From the IMG/VR virus record IMGVR_UViG_3300009370_000174, positions 1 through 23,145 of that record: a stretch of 23,145 nt of DNA. One strand, written 5' to 3'. Below the pieces are notes generated by a model, which made no database searches, had not been told where the DNA came from, and saw nothing but the letters and a program-made list of their open reading frames with translations. Source of the stretch: a virus. Positions 13,732-21,941 of this stretch are shown piece by piece; position 1 is the first letter of the stretch, and every line of letters begins with the position of its first letter. The position numbers were made by a program, and so were the translations under genes.

Positions 13732-16566
13732 ATGATTCAGTTAAAACCAATTGATTCAGAAGTTCAAAAAACTTTATTAGAAAAAATAAAAATGTCTGGT
13801 AAACAAGGTAAGGCTGTAACCGAACCATTATCAGGTGAAAAGTCTGATTATCTATCAGCAAGAACCGTTTGGGCAAGAATGATTGCACTTAGTACTTCTA
13901 CAAATAATCCAAGAACACCAATAGTAATTTCAGCAGGAGAAGAATCTGTAGAACCAATAGAATCTACAACTGATCCTATAACTGGCGGAACTGCACAATT
14001 TTCTCCAATTAAAGGTAGAATTCGTGGAACTTTTGATGAAGTTTATGATAGAACAAATTTACATAGACCAATAGCTGGTTTAAAAAGTATATCTACAGGT
14101 ATTGAAGGTGCATATAAAGCAGTAAGAAAAGCTGATATAAGATGGATATGTTGGGATTTTGATACATTAGAAAGGTTGACACCATTCTTTTTATCACCTG
14201 GAGTATCAGTAGCATTAGAGTTTGGTTGGATGTGGCCAGGTCACATACCACAAGAATTTATTTATGATAATTGGGCTGAAATGGATGCAAGAAAAATAGG
14301 TTCTTTAAGTGATGTTGTTAGAAAACAAGGTCAAGGACACCAAGATATGGTGTATGGAATTGTTAAAAACTTTTCGTGGACAGGAAGAGATGATGGTGGA
14401 TTTGATTGTTCTACTCAAATAATATCACCATCTATGAATGTTTTTAGTACACCATTGGGAGATTCAGAAAAAGCACCAACTTTTGAAATTCCAGAAGACT
14501 TAAAAAATCAAATAAGAGGTAAAAGAGAATGGTATCGGTCACGTAAAGGTGAACAAGAAGTAATTTTAAGTGATGAAGACATGATGGCAAGACTTAAAGA
14601 AGTAGGGCTTGGGGGCGATGAAGACAATAGTTATATAGAAAATGTTCCACCAAGATTATTATTTGATAATTTTAAACAAATGTTATTAGATCTTAGGTAT
14701 GGTGATCAAATGGAATCTTATATAAATACTATTATATGTTATAAAACTGATCTTAATGTTTCTAAACCACATATAGGACCATATGTTTCTTATGGTTGGT
14801 TTGAAGATAATATTTTAAATACGTGTGTTGGAAAAGTTGTTGATGGAGATAAATTAAGTTATTCTGTACGATCAGTAGATTTTTTTACTGAAAAGGGTGA
14901 TGGAGAAAAATGGTATAGAAGTACTACGATAAGTAATGATACAACAAGTCTTATTACTATAGATGCAGAAAAAGTTATTATTCCAGGACAGTTTCCATAT
15001 TCAACAAATTTTGAGAAAGAACTTAATAGAATGGAAGGTAAAGATGAAGGTAAGGATCGTAAAGATAAAGACTACGAATTTGAAACTCATTGGAAACGAA
15101 AAGTATGGAAAAAAATAGAAGAAAAGGTAAGGGAACTACCAGCATTTGCAGTAAAAGCGGAAGGTGAAGAAAAAGATGAAGATACTTTCGAAAGTTTTTC
15201 AGAAAGAGGGAAAAAATTACTTAAAGCAACTAAAGGTGAGGATAAAGATGGAGATTTTAAATATGGTAAAGAAAAGGGATATTTAAGAAATTTACTTATT
15301 CACGCAGATTTAATTAGTGAATCTATGAAAACTAGCAATACCTTTGAAGGTGGATTAAAAAATTTATTAGCTAATATAAGTGATGCTTGTGGTGGAATTT
15401 GGGATTTTGAGTTAGCAACTAGCGAAGACGGTAGTACGGTTAGGGTTATAGAAAAAGGTTCGCCAGAAAAACCTGTAAGAGCTTTACTTGATAATCAGAG
15501 TATAAATTTGGAAACAGGTAATGTTAAAGATAAATATAATAATAAAGGTTTAATGATATTTCCAACTTGGCAAACTAATTCTATAGTATTTAATCAAAAT
15601 ATGGTTACTAAATTACCATCACAGATGGCAACAGTAGCAATGTATGGAAGAAATTTATCTGCTAAAGAAGCTTCGAATGAAGAAATGTCAGGAGATAAAG
15701 CAGCAAGGACTTTAGGAAAGTTATTTAATTCTAAATTAAATAATGTAGAAGATGTTATTAATAAAAATATTGAGAGAATTTTAGGAAATACTGAAATTAA
15801 TAAGTTTGGATTAAATGAACTAAGTGGGTATCATGGTCTGACAAAAGAAATAGATGTGTCAGCCGAAAAAGGAATAGTAATAGATGCAGCAGAAATTATC
15901 AAACAATATACAGAAAAACAAATTATGGATATTTTAAATGATGGTATTGATTATGATAAAGAAAAAGACCCAACCGTTGAAGGAAAAAGAGAAAAAGACT
16001 CAACAGCATTAGATTATACATTTTTATATGATAGAAATGGTAAAATAAGAAAACATTATAAAGATGCTTTATTACATTTTTTACATCAAAGCCCAGGTTC
16101 TATAAAACAAACAGAAGATATTTTAACACCAATTGAGTTTGAAGTAACTATTGACGGTACAGGAGGAATTTTTCCAGGAGAGGCATTTTCAAGTACATAT
16201 ATTCCAAAAAGATATAGAGATGCAACAGTTTTTCAAATTATGGATATAAATCACAGAGTAGATGGTAGTGGTTGGAAAACTACATTAAGAGGTTTAATGA
16301 GAATTGATTATGGTTTGGGGGAAAAAAAACCAATGAGTGAAATGCTTGAAGAAATATATGCAGATAAAAAGGGTGATTCAAAAGCACCACCATATTTATC
16401 ATTTGCGGAATATTTAACAGCTAATGTAGGAAAGATATCTAAATATAAGATAACTCCTGAAAAACAAAAAGAAATTGATGCATCAGAGCAGTCTGATCAA
16501 CCTGAACCTTCCCCTGGCCTCAACAAAAATAACAGACCTATGGGCGGTGGTGGCAGGAACGTTTAA
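13732..16566 (+). CDS. Very large baseplate hub-like structural protein
   Basis: A 944-residue protein. The N-terminal third contains RPIAGLKSISTGIEGAYKAV, then DIRWICWDFDTLERLTPFFL, VALEFGW and YGIVKNFSWTGRDDGGFDCS. The C-terminal part has FEVTIDGTGGIFPGEAFSST and VFQIMDINHRVDGSGWKTTL, resembling the final domain of phage hub proteins (gp27 / gpD type), where such motifs are followed by the attachment of the central spike. A highly charged Lys/Glu/Asp linker lies near residues 440-520. T4 gp27 is 391 residues, so this is more than twice as long. No lysozyme domain is recognisable. The gene follows gp53-like with a 3-base gap. Hub assignment is an inference from motifs and position; virion structural role is likely. 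Confidence 0.6.
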   Translation: MIQLKPIDSEVQKTLLEKIKMSGKQGKAVTEPLSGEKSDYLSARTVWARMIALSTSTNNPRTPIVISAGEESVEPIESTTDPITGGTAQFSPIKGRIRGTFDEVYDRTNLHRPIAGLKSISTGIEGAYKAVRKADIRWICWDFDTLERLTPFFLSPGVSVALEFGWMWPGHIPQEFIYDNWAEMDARKIGSLSDVVRKQGQGHQDMVYGIVKNFSWTGRDDGGFDCSTQIISPSMNVFSTPLGDSEKAPTFEIPEDLKNQIRGKREWYRSRKGEQEVILSDEDMMARLKEVGLGGDEDNSYIENVPPRLLFDNFKQMLLDLRYGDQMESYINTIICYKTDLNVSKPHIGPYVSYGWFEDNILNTCVGKVVDGDKLSYSVRSVDFFTEKGDGEKWYRSTTISNDTTSLITIDAEKVIIPGQFPYSTNFEKELNRMEGKDEGKDRKDKDYEFETHWKRKVWKKIEEKVRELPAFAVKAEGEEKDEDTFESFSERGKKLLKATKGEDKDGDFKYGKEKGYLRNLLIHADLISESMKTSNTFEGGLKNLLANISDACGGIWDFELATSEDGSTVRVIEKGSPEKPVRALLDNQSINLETGNVKDKYNNKGLMIFPTWQTNSIVFNQNMVTKLPSQMATVAMYGRNLSAKEASNEEMSGDKAARTLGKLFNSKLNNVEDVINKNIERILGNTEINKFGLNELSGYHGLTKEIDVSAEKGIVIDAAEIIKQYTEKQIMDILNDGIDYDKEKDPTVEGKREKDSTALDYTFLYDRNGKIRKHYKDALLHFLHQSPGSIKQTEDILTPIEFEVTIDGTGGIFPGEAFSSTYIPKRYRDATVFQIMDINHRVDGSGWKTTLRGLMRIDYGLGEKKPMSEMLEEIYADKKGDSKAPPYLSFAEYLTANVGKISKYKITPEKQKEIDASEQSDQPEPSPGLNKNNRPMGGGGRNV

Positions 16567-17120
16567 TGGCTATATTACAAAACGATAACAGAATAGAACA
16601 AATAGAATATTCAGCAGGAATTACTGATATACAAGAGTTTGTGTATGAAAATAATCCAGATATTGCAGTTCCAAGTGGTATAGAATTTCATAAAATAATA
16701 ACTAAAAATAAACAAATTGTATATCAAACTCTTTCTTCACCAGCAAAGCATTCAGAAATAATTATTAGAAAGAGAAACCTAACAGATTTTGAAGGTTACT
16801 TAGAAGCCACAGATAATAATCCACCAACATCTTTTTATTTTCGAAATAAAAAAGTAGAACCAAAACCAGTTAATTATAAAAAAGGATTTTTTGATAGATT
16901 TTTTGTACAGTTAGCATCAGATACACACGCACCTATTTTGGAAATAGAAGGCAAAGATTTTAAAGTAGCAGACGCTACTTATGCCAAAGTTAAAATAAGG
17001 TGGTCTTTAAGTAGTAATCCAGAGGAGCAAGAAGAGTTAAATCGTAGAGCAGTAGATTTGGCAGAAGAAAAATTTCCACAAATTAGACATAAGATATATA
17101 ATTTAATTGAATTTGGGTAA
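16566..17120 (+). CDS. Probable baseplate/virion-associated protein, unknown function
   Basis: A 184-residue protein whose ATG overlaps the preceding stop (TAATG), implying coupled translation with the hub-like gene. It has no Cys, no membrane segment, and an alternating beta-like sequence (KQIVYQTLSS, EIIIRKRNLTDFEGYLEATD, ADATYAKVKIRWSLS) with an acidic C-terminal helix. It ends the baseplate block; a 36-base gap with a promoter-like octamer follows. I do not recognise it; it does not resemble gp25. Confidence 0.65.
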   Translation: MAILQNDNRIEQIEYSAGITDIQEFVYENNPDIAVPSGIEFHKIITKNKQIVYQTLSSPAKHSEIIIRKRNLTDFEGYLEATDNNPPTSFYFRNKKVEPKPVNYKKGFFDRFFVQLASDTHAPILEIEGKDFKVADATYAKVKIRWSLSSNPEEQEELNRRAVDLAEEKFPQIRHKIYNLIEFG

Positions 17121-17128
17121 TAAGCTTT

Positions 17129-17136
17129 ATATTTAT
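17129..17136 (+). promoter_or_regulatory. Candidate promoter octamer ATATTTAT upstream of the polymerase gene
   Basis: ATATTTAT (context ctttATATTTATgatcc) fills the 36-base gap before the polymerase start at 17157. Its presence here shows the motif is not confined to virion genes. Confidence 0.35.
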
Positions 17137-17156
17137 GATCCAATAAAGGTTATAAA

Positions 17157-18434
17157 TTGAAATTTATAGAAAATAGCATGGAATTCAATGCTTTCTTGCA
17201 AGACTATGAGGAAGCAAATCAAATCATAGCACTTCCCGTTCCCGTTGATTACAAAAAACATCCTGTAGAAACAAAATTATCTTTTGTTCTTTTTTTAATT
17301 GATGGAAAACCTTTCACACTTACATTTAATCATACAGATGCAAAAAATCTTCAGTTTGAAGATTTACGTATAATAAATAATAAAAACAAACCAATATACA
17401 CTCTTGATAAAAAACAAGCATATCATCTTACACATTTAGATAATTTCATTGATGTAAATTTACTTAACTATTGGAATACAGGTGAGAAAACTAATTTAGA
17501 TTTATATCTTAATGATACAATTCGAGATTATCATATGAAATATTATGAGAAAGAAGATATAAACGCATCTATTCCTATAATGAAATTCACATATCATTTA
17601 TATAAGATAGCAATGGAAATGCAGGTTATTCTTTCAAAATATGACACTTCTGACATTTTGACATATAATGATGAAATGTTTGATAACTTTATACATATAG
17701 AAAAAAATGGTTTACAAACAACTGATGGTATGGTATATTCAGAGTATAATCCATTCACATCTACAGGTCGTCCATCAAATAGATTTGGTGGAGTTAATTT
17801 CGCAGCATTAAATAAGAGTGATCGTAGTAGAGAAAAATTTATTAGTAGATTTGGTAGTGAGGGTAAATTGGTTGAGTTTGATTATGATGCATATCACTTG
17901 AGATTAATAGCAGATAAAGTAGAATATGAATTCCCCGAAGGTTCAGTACATGAGCATATGGCAAAATATTATAATTGTGATTATGAAGAATCAAAAAGGA
18001 GATCATTTCAGTATCTTTATGGTGGAATACCGATAGAAGTGTGGCAACTAAATCCATTTTTTTCAAGTGTATATGACTATGTAAATAATCTTTGGAATAT
18101 ATATAAAGAAGAACATTTTATCAAATCAGATATTTATAGTAGAGAAATAAAGGGAAGTAATTTTAACGCCAACAAATTGTTTAATTATTACATTCAATTA
18201 TTGGAAACTGAAACAAATGTGGTAGTTATAAAAAAGGTTAGACAATTAATGAATAAATATAAAAGTAAGTTTATATTGTACAGTTACGATTCATTTTTAT
18301 TTGATATGCATATAGAAGATGGATTACCATTTTTAAAAGAATTGAAAGATGTTTTGGAAAATAATAAGTTTCCAACAAAAGTTGCTTGGGGTAAAAACTA
18401 TGATGACCTTGTAGATATTACGGAGAAATTTTAA
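17157..18434 (+). CDS. Family A DNA polymerase (Pol I-like), short, with degenerate exonuclease domain
   Basis: A 425-residue protein. The TTG at 17157 is chosen because AAAGG (17145-17149) precedes it at 7 bases; the next ATG (17178) has no ribosome binding site. Polymerase motifs: TGRPSN at 203-208; motif A FDYDAYHLRLIA with D242; motif B KRRSFQYLYGG with K280, F284, Y288 and G289 in the spacing of the Pol I O-helix; motif C YSYDSFLFD with D378. Both metal-binding Asp are kept. Differences: the motif A Glu position is His247, the motif B Arg position is Tyr276, and the Glu after the motif C Asp is Ser379. Residues 1-125 resemble a 3'-5' exonuclease fold (DVNLLNYWNTGE) without the usual acidic residues. 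It is shorter than the Klenow fragment. Phage RM378, a distant T4 relative, is recalled to encode polymerase and exonuclease separately. Confidence 0.8.
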   Translation: MKFIENSMEFNAFLQDYEEANQIIALPVPVDYKKHPVETKLSFVLFLIDGKPFTLTFNHTDAKNLQFEDLRIINNKNKPIYTLDKKQAYHLTHLDNFIDVNLLNYWNTGEKTNLDLYLNDTIRDYHMKYYEKEDINASIPIMKFTYHLYKIAMEMQVILSKYDTSDILTYNDEMFDNFIHIEKNGLQTTDGMVYSEYNPFTSTGRPSNRFGGVNFAALNKSDRSREKFISRFGSEGKLVEFDYDAYHLRLIADKVEYEFPEGSVHEHMAKYYNCDYEESKRRSFQYLYGGIPIEVWQLNPFFSSVYDYVNNLWNIYKEEHFIKSDIYSREIKGSNFNANKLFNYYIQLLETETNVVVIKKVRQLMNKYKSKFILYSYDSFLFDMHIEDGLPFLKELKDVLENNKFPTKVAWGKNYDDLVDITEKF

Positions 18435-20575
18435 TGTTTGAATGGAAAACTTTTTTCAACGATTTTGCAGAAGAGTACTATTCAGTACCATACTTAGATA
18501 AGAAAGAGCACATATACGCTTTACAAAACTATCTTATAGCAAAAGGTATGTTAGTAGAGGATGTTGATTATGCCATTAAAACTCTTTTGGGTGAAGAAAC
18601 ACCTGTAAATTCTTGGAGTGATAGAAAAACACATAAAGAAGAAGAAAGAAAAAGAGTAGCCGAAGAGAAACCTAAGTACGCTAAGGCATCGGGTGGAAAA
18701 TATTATGTGAAAAATAAAGAAACAGGAAATGTTTATTCAGTTGTTAAACCTAATCCCGAAAAACATGATCCAATTAGCAGAGAGAAAGCAGAAAAAGAAG
18801 TAGAGAAAGATGGTGGTGGAAAAGAAGATAAAGCTCAAAGTTTCGCCAGAGAAAAATTTAAAAAGGCTTTAGATCATCAAATGAGTACAATAGAATTTGA
18901 GCCAGAAAGTGATAAAGAAGTTTTTCAAAAAGTTATTGATAAAGTAAGTAATCAAGATGCCAATTTTTCAGACGAGGAAAAGAAAATTGCTGGAAAATAT
19001 ATTGCTAAAAGTGATTCAGATAAAACAGCAAAACTTTATATTGCTAAAGTTGGTCCGCAAACTTTTGATGATAAAGCTAGACGTGGACAAGTTAATTATG
19101 CAAAAAGTAAGGCTGGAAGACAATATATAGATAAATTACAAAAAGTACTTAATCTTCCAACAACTGCTGCTCAAGCTAAGAAAACAGATGCGGGTAGAGT
19201 GGCTTCTAAAATTAGAACAAAAGATATATCACCCACAGATATAAATAAAGAAATTGAAGTTGGTGTATCTAGAGTAAAGGATTCCAAAGGTAATATTACA
19301 GCAGTTAAGTTTGGTAATAAAGAACATAAATTAGCATCTGTACCTGATAAACAAAAATTAAAACAAACTTTTATGGATAAAGGTATGTCTGACGAACAGG
19401 CAGAACTTAGAGCTAAAAAAGTTAGACGTTCAATTAGAAAACACAATGAATATTTAGTAGATTTAACACAAACTCTTGATAAAGAGTCGGGTGAATTTGT
19501 ACCTCGAAAAAACTTTAAAGTAGCAAGTATGATAAAAGGTGCTGATCCATCAACTGAAGAGGGTAGACAGAAAATTCTTGAAGAATATCCTAAAAAAATA
19601 CATCGTATTTTTAAAGACATTGTGGCAAAAAGTCCTGGTGGAATAACAGAAGATGAAAAAAGAGCTTTAAATACATTAAGAGATTTAAATTCTAATCTTT
19701 CAACTGAAGAGTATGAGAAAGAATGTCTAAATGTTATACATACTATTTTAAGGACTCCTTCACTTGCTTCTGGTGGTGCAGATTTGGCTGAAAGTATAAC
19801 AGGTTTGATACAAACTAAAAAAGGACATGAGATTTATTTTCCAAGTGATGTTACTTATAAAGTAGGTGATATGATTTCTTTGGGTGATTTAGGTGATTTA
19901 AATCCTACTGATCCTGATTATTATAATAAAGTTGCTGACGCTGCATCTTCTATTATAGTAACAGTTGAAGCTGAAGGACCTGCTAGTGTTAAAGTGGGTG
20001 CAGGAGCAGCTAGTTCTGCTGAAGAAAAAGTAAGAATGACAGAGTATGAGAATCCAAAAACAAGGTCAGCGTTAAGTGGTTTAGTATCAACTCATAAGTT
20101 AATGTTTGATAAACCTCAAGATTTAAATAAAGCAGATGAGAATATTCAGAAAGCAAGAGATCATGCTCTATCTATTGGTATTACACAAGAAGAGCTTGAT
20201 AAGATAGATGAAAAGGCAAAAGCACAATCAGCAAAATGGAAAGAACTTTGGAAAGGAAGAGCAAAGAAAGGTACTGAAGATTGGTCAGATGAAGATTGGG
20301 ATAAAATGGAACAAACTTTGGTTAGATTTGCACAATCTCACTTATTAATTCAAGATATTAATAATAAGGATATGATATACCAAAAATTTACAAACTATAG
20401 GTATAATGATAAAGTAAGTGGAACAGAAGTGGATAGAACTGATGGTGTTAATTGTTTAGGATCTATTAAAGCTGCTATGAATATGGGATTTACTTGGAGT
20501 GAAGGTGGTGGAGTGAGACCGCAGAATACTTTTTCAAGTAGAATTGGTAATACCTGTAAGGATGTGAAAAAATAA
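18434..20575 (+). CDS. Large charged protein of unknown function, coupled to the polymerase
   Basis: A 713-residue protein starting inside the polymerase stop codon (TAATG), with CGGAG 10 bases before. Residues 1-50 are helical (DKKEHIYALQNYLIAKGMLV). Residues 60-145 are very rich in Lys and Glu around a beta-like KYYVKNKETGNVYSVVKPNP. The middle is Lys/Asp-rich and helical. Residues of about 455-540 look globular (EIYFPSDVTYKVGDMISLGD, SIIVTVEAEGPASVKVG). The C-terminus has several aromatic residues and two Cys (DGVNCLGSI, GNTCKDVKK). No catalytic motif, signal peptide or membrane segment is evident. Its location suggests a replication or DNA-handling role, but a virion protein is equally possible. 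I do not recognise a family. Confidence 0.75.
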   Translation: MFEWKTFFNDFAEEYYSVPYLDKKEHIYALQNYLIAKGMLVEDVDYAIKTLLGEETPVNSWSDRKTHKEEERKRVAEEKPKYAKASGGKYYVKNKETGNVYSVVKPNPEKHDPISREKAEKEVEKDGGGKEDKAQSFAREKFKKALDHQMSTIEFEPESDKEVFQKVIDKVSNQDANFSDEEKKIAGKYIAKSDSDKTAKLYIAKVGPQTFDDKARRGQVNYAKSKAGRQYIDKLQKVLNLPTTAAQAKKTDAGRVASKIRTKDISPTDINKEIEVGVSRVKDSKGNITAVKFGNKEHKLASVPDKQKLKQTFMDKGMSDEQAELRAKKVRRSIRKHNEYLVDLTQTLDKESGEFVPRKNFKVASMIKGADPSTEEGRQKILEEYPKKIHRIFKDIVAKSPGGITEDEKRALNTLRDLNSNLSTEEYEKECLNVIHTILRTPSLASGGADLAESITGLIQTKKGHEIYFPSDVTYKVGDMISLGDLGDLNPTDPDYYNKVADAASSIIVTVEAEGPASVKVGAGAASSAEEKVRMTEYENPKTRSALSGLVSTHKLMFDKPQDLNKADENIQKARDHALSIGITQEELDKIDEKAKAQSAKWKELWKGRAKKGTEDWSDEDWDKMEQTLVRFAQSHLLIQDINNKDMIYQKFTNYRYNDKVSGTEVDRTDGVNCLGSIKAAMNMGFTWSEGGGVRPQNTFSSRIGNTCKDVKK

Positions 20576-20576
20576 T

Positions 20577-20999
20577 ATGAAGACACAATTATTAGCAACA
20601 TTTTGTAAAAGAAATAAACTATACGAAACTATAGATTTAATTATAGTGTGTAATGAAATCATTTTTGATAAGATATATGTATTTCAAAATGAAAATGATT
20701 ATCATCAATTGATTTGTACATATAATGTAGAAGCAACAGATGAATTTACAGATGGCACTATAGATACTATTTCTATACATAGAAAGAAACAATCCAATAC
20801 ATTGTACACTATAAATGCACTTAATGAATTGGTTAAAGAATTGAACAACGGGGTTTTGAATAATAAATTTCCAGTTCCCTGGGAGAATTATAGAAATCGT
20901 TTGCTATTGACAAACGATGAAGGACTATATGAGATACCTACAAGGGTATATTCAATAATACATACTAAGTCTTGGGAATCCAAATTAGACGAAAAATAA
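20577..20999 (+). CDS. Hypothetical protein, 140 residues
   Basis: The ATG is 1 base after the previous stop, so expression is probably coupled. Residues 18-60 look beta-rich (IDLIIVCNEIIFDKIYVFQN) and residues 80-115 contain TLYTINALNELVKELN then FPVPWENYRNRLLL, a pattern I associate with uncharacterised proteins of marine T4-like phages. T4 carries small regulatory genes upstream of gene 32, but nothing here identifies it as one of those. A hairpin begins directly after its stop codon. Confidence 0.65.
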   Translation: MKTQLLATFCKRNKLYETIDLIIVCNEIIFDKIYVFQNENDYHQLICTYNVEATDEFTDGTIDTISIHRKKQSNTLYTINALNELVKELNNGVLNNKFPVPWENYRNRLLLTNDEGLYEIPTRVYSIIHTKSWESKLDEK

Positions 21000-21000
21000 A

Positions 21001-21021
21001 TTGTATTTTCAGAAAGTACAA
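21001..21021 (+). other. Hairpin between the 140-residue gene and gene 32-like
   Basis: TTGTATTTT (21001-21009) pairs with GAAAGTACAA-type sequence (21013-21021) to form a 9-bp stem with one G-T pair around a CAG loop, starting right after the TAA at 20997-20999. No T tract follows, so it is not a classical terminator. It may protect or process the upstream mRNA, or form part of the gene 32-like leader if transcription reads through. Confidence 0.5.
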
Positions 21022-21023
21022 TG

Positions 21024-21031
21024 ATATATAT
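21024..21031 (+). promoter_or_regulatory. Candidate promoter, ATATATAT variant of the octamer, before gene 32-like
   Basis: The context gATATATATtattga differs by one base from gATATTTATtattga at 8421-8435. It lies 60 bases before the ATG at 21092. Confidence 0.3.
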
Positions 21032-21042
21032 TATTGATGTTA

Positions 21043-21065
21043 ATTGTTACACTAAGTAAAACAAT
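21043..21065 (+). promoter_or_regulatory. Leader hairpin upstream of gene 32-like, possible operator
   Basis: ATTGTTAC (21043-21050) can pair with GTAA (21056-21059) and CAAT (21062-21065) around an ACTAA loop with a 2-base bulge. The rest of the leader up to the ribosome binding site AGGAG (21080-21084) is almost pure A/T. In T4, gp32 represses its own translation by binding such a leader next to a folded element. Confidence 0.35.
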
Positions 21066-21091
21066 AATAAATGACAAATAGGAGATAGAAA

Positions 21092-21871
21092 ATGGATATT
21101 AGCGCAATCAAGAAGCGTCTTAATCAGCTTCAAACTACAAACACTCGTACATCAAATCTTTGGAAACCTCAACCAGGTACAACTCAGATTAGAATTGTTC
21201 CTTATAAACATAATAAGGAAAATCCTTTTATTGAGTTATTTTTCCATTATGATTTGGGTAGAAAATCTTATCTTTCACCCGTTTCATTTGGTCGTCCAGA
21301 CCCGATTGAAGAATTCGCACAGAAACTAAAATCTTCTGGTAATAAAGAAGACTATCGTTTAGGTAGAAAAATTGAAGCAAAAATGAGAACTTTTGCTCCA
21401 GTTGTAGTTCGTGGTGAAGAAAATGAAGGTGTTAAGTATTGGGGCTTTGGAAAAACAGTTTATCAAGAACTGTTATCTATAATCGCAGATCCTGATTACG
21501 GAGATATCACAGATCCAATGAATGGTCGTGATGTTTCTGTAGAATTCAAGACAGCAGAAGAGACAGGCGGTTCGTTTCCGAAAACGACTATTAGGGTTAA
21601 ACCTAATCAGACTCCAGTTACGGAAGATGCTGATGTTCTTGAACTAATGACTAACAACCAAACAGACATTCGTGAGATTTATAAGGAACAAACTTATGAA
21701 GAACTTACAGAAGTACTTAACGATTGGTTAAATCCTTCTGAAGACGAAACAGAAAAAAATGGTGTTAAGGCAGAGAGTTCGGATAAATCGGTAACACAAT
21801 CTGTAGTTAAAGAAGATGTAAAATCTACAGAAGATGTGTCGGCAGCATTTGACGATCTATTTAATAAATAA
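21092..21871 (+). CDS. 32: Single-stranded DNA-binding protein (T4 gp32-like)
   Basis: A 259-residue protein. The N-terminal basic helix (ISAIKKRLNQLQ) matches the cooperative-binding region of gp32-like proteins. Next comes a WKPQPGTTQIRIVPYKHNKE strand and FIELFFHYDLGRKSYLSPVS, the usual start of the gp32-like core. The Ser/Glu/Asp-rich tail ends in SAAFDDLFNK, typical of the acidic tail that recruits replication and recombination partners. There is no Cys at all, so the zinc site of T4 gp32 is absent, as in some other T4-like phages. It coats single-stranded DNA for the polymerase and recombinase. The uvsX-like gene follows, a sensible pairing. The ribosome binding site is AGGAG at 21080-21084. 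Confidence 0.9.
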   Translation: MDISAIKKRLNQLQTTNTRTSNLWKPQPGTTQIRIVPYKHNKENPFIELFFHYDLGRKSYLSPVSFGRPDPIEEFAQKLKSSGNKEDYRLGRKIEAKMRTFAPVVVRGEENEGVKYWGFGKTVYQELLSIIADPDYGDITDPMNGRDVSVEFKTAEETGGSFPKTTIRVKPNQTPVTEDADVLELMTNNQTDIREIYKEQTYEELTEVLNDWLNPSEDETEKNGVKAESSDKSVTQSVVKEDVKSTEDVSAAFDDLFNK

Positions 21872-21888
21872 AAAACAGACAATAAGTT

Positions 21889-21920
21889 GGGGAGTGATTG
21901 GTTTCGCTCCCCTAGGTTTT
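21889..21920 (+). terminator. Terminator hairpin between gene 32-like and uvsX-like
   Basis: GGGGAGTGA (21889-21897) pairs with TTCGCTCCCC-type sequence (21904-21912), a 9-bp stem with one G-T pair around a TTGGTT loop, followed by TAGGTTTT. The stem is strongly GC-rich for this genome. The T tract is short, so it may attenuate, letting some transcripts reach uvsX-like: no promoter octamer occurs in this 70-base gap. Confidence 0.65.
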
Positions 21921-21941
21921 GAATTGAAACGGAGTTTATAG

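Noticed and set aside
19171-19620. 149-codon minus-strand open frame
   Set aside because: Antisense to the 713-residue gene, with no promoter or ribosome binding site and opposite to every other gene.
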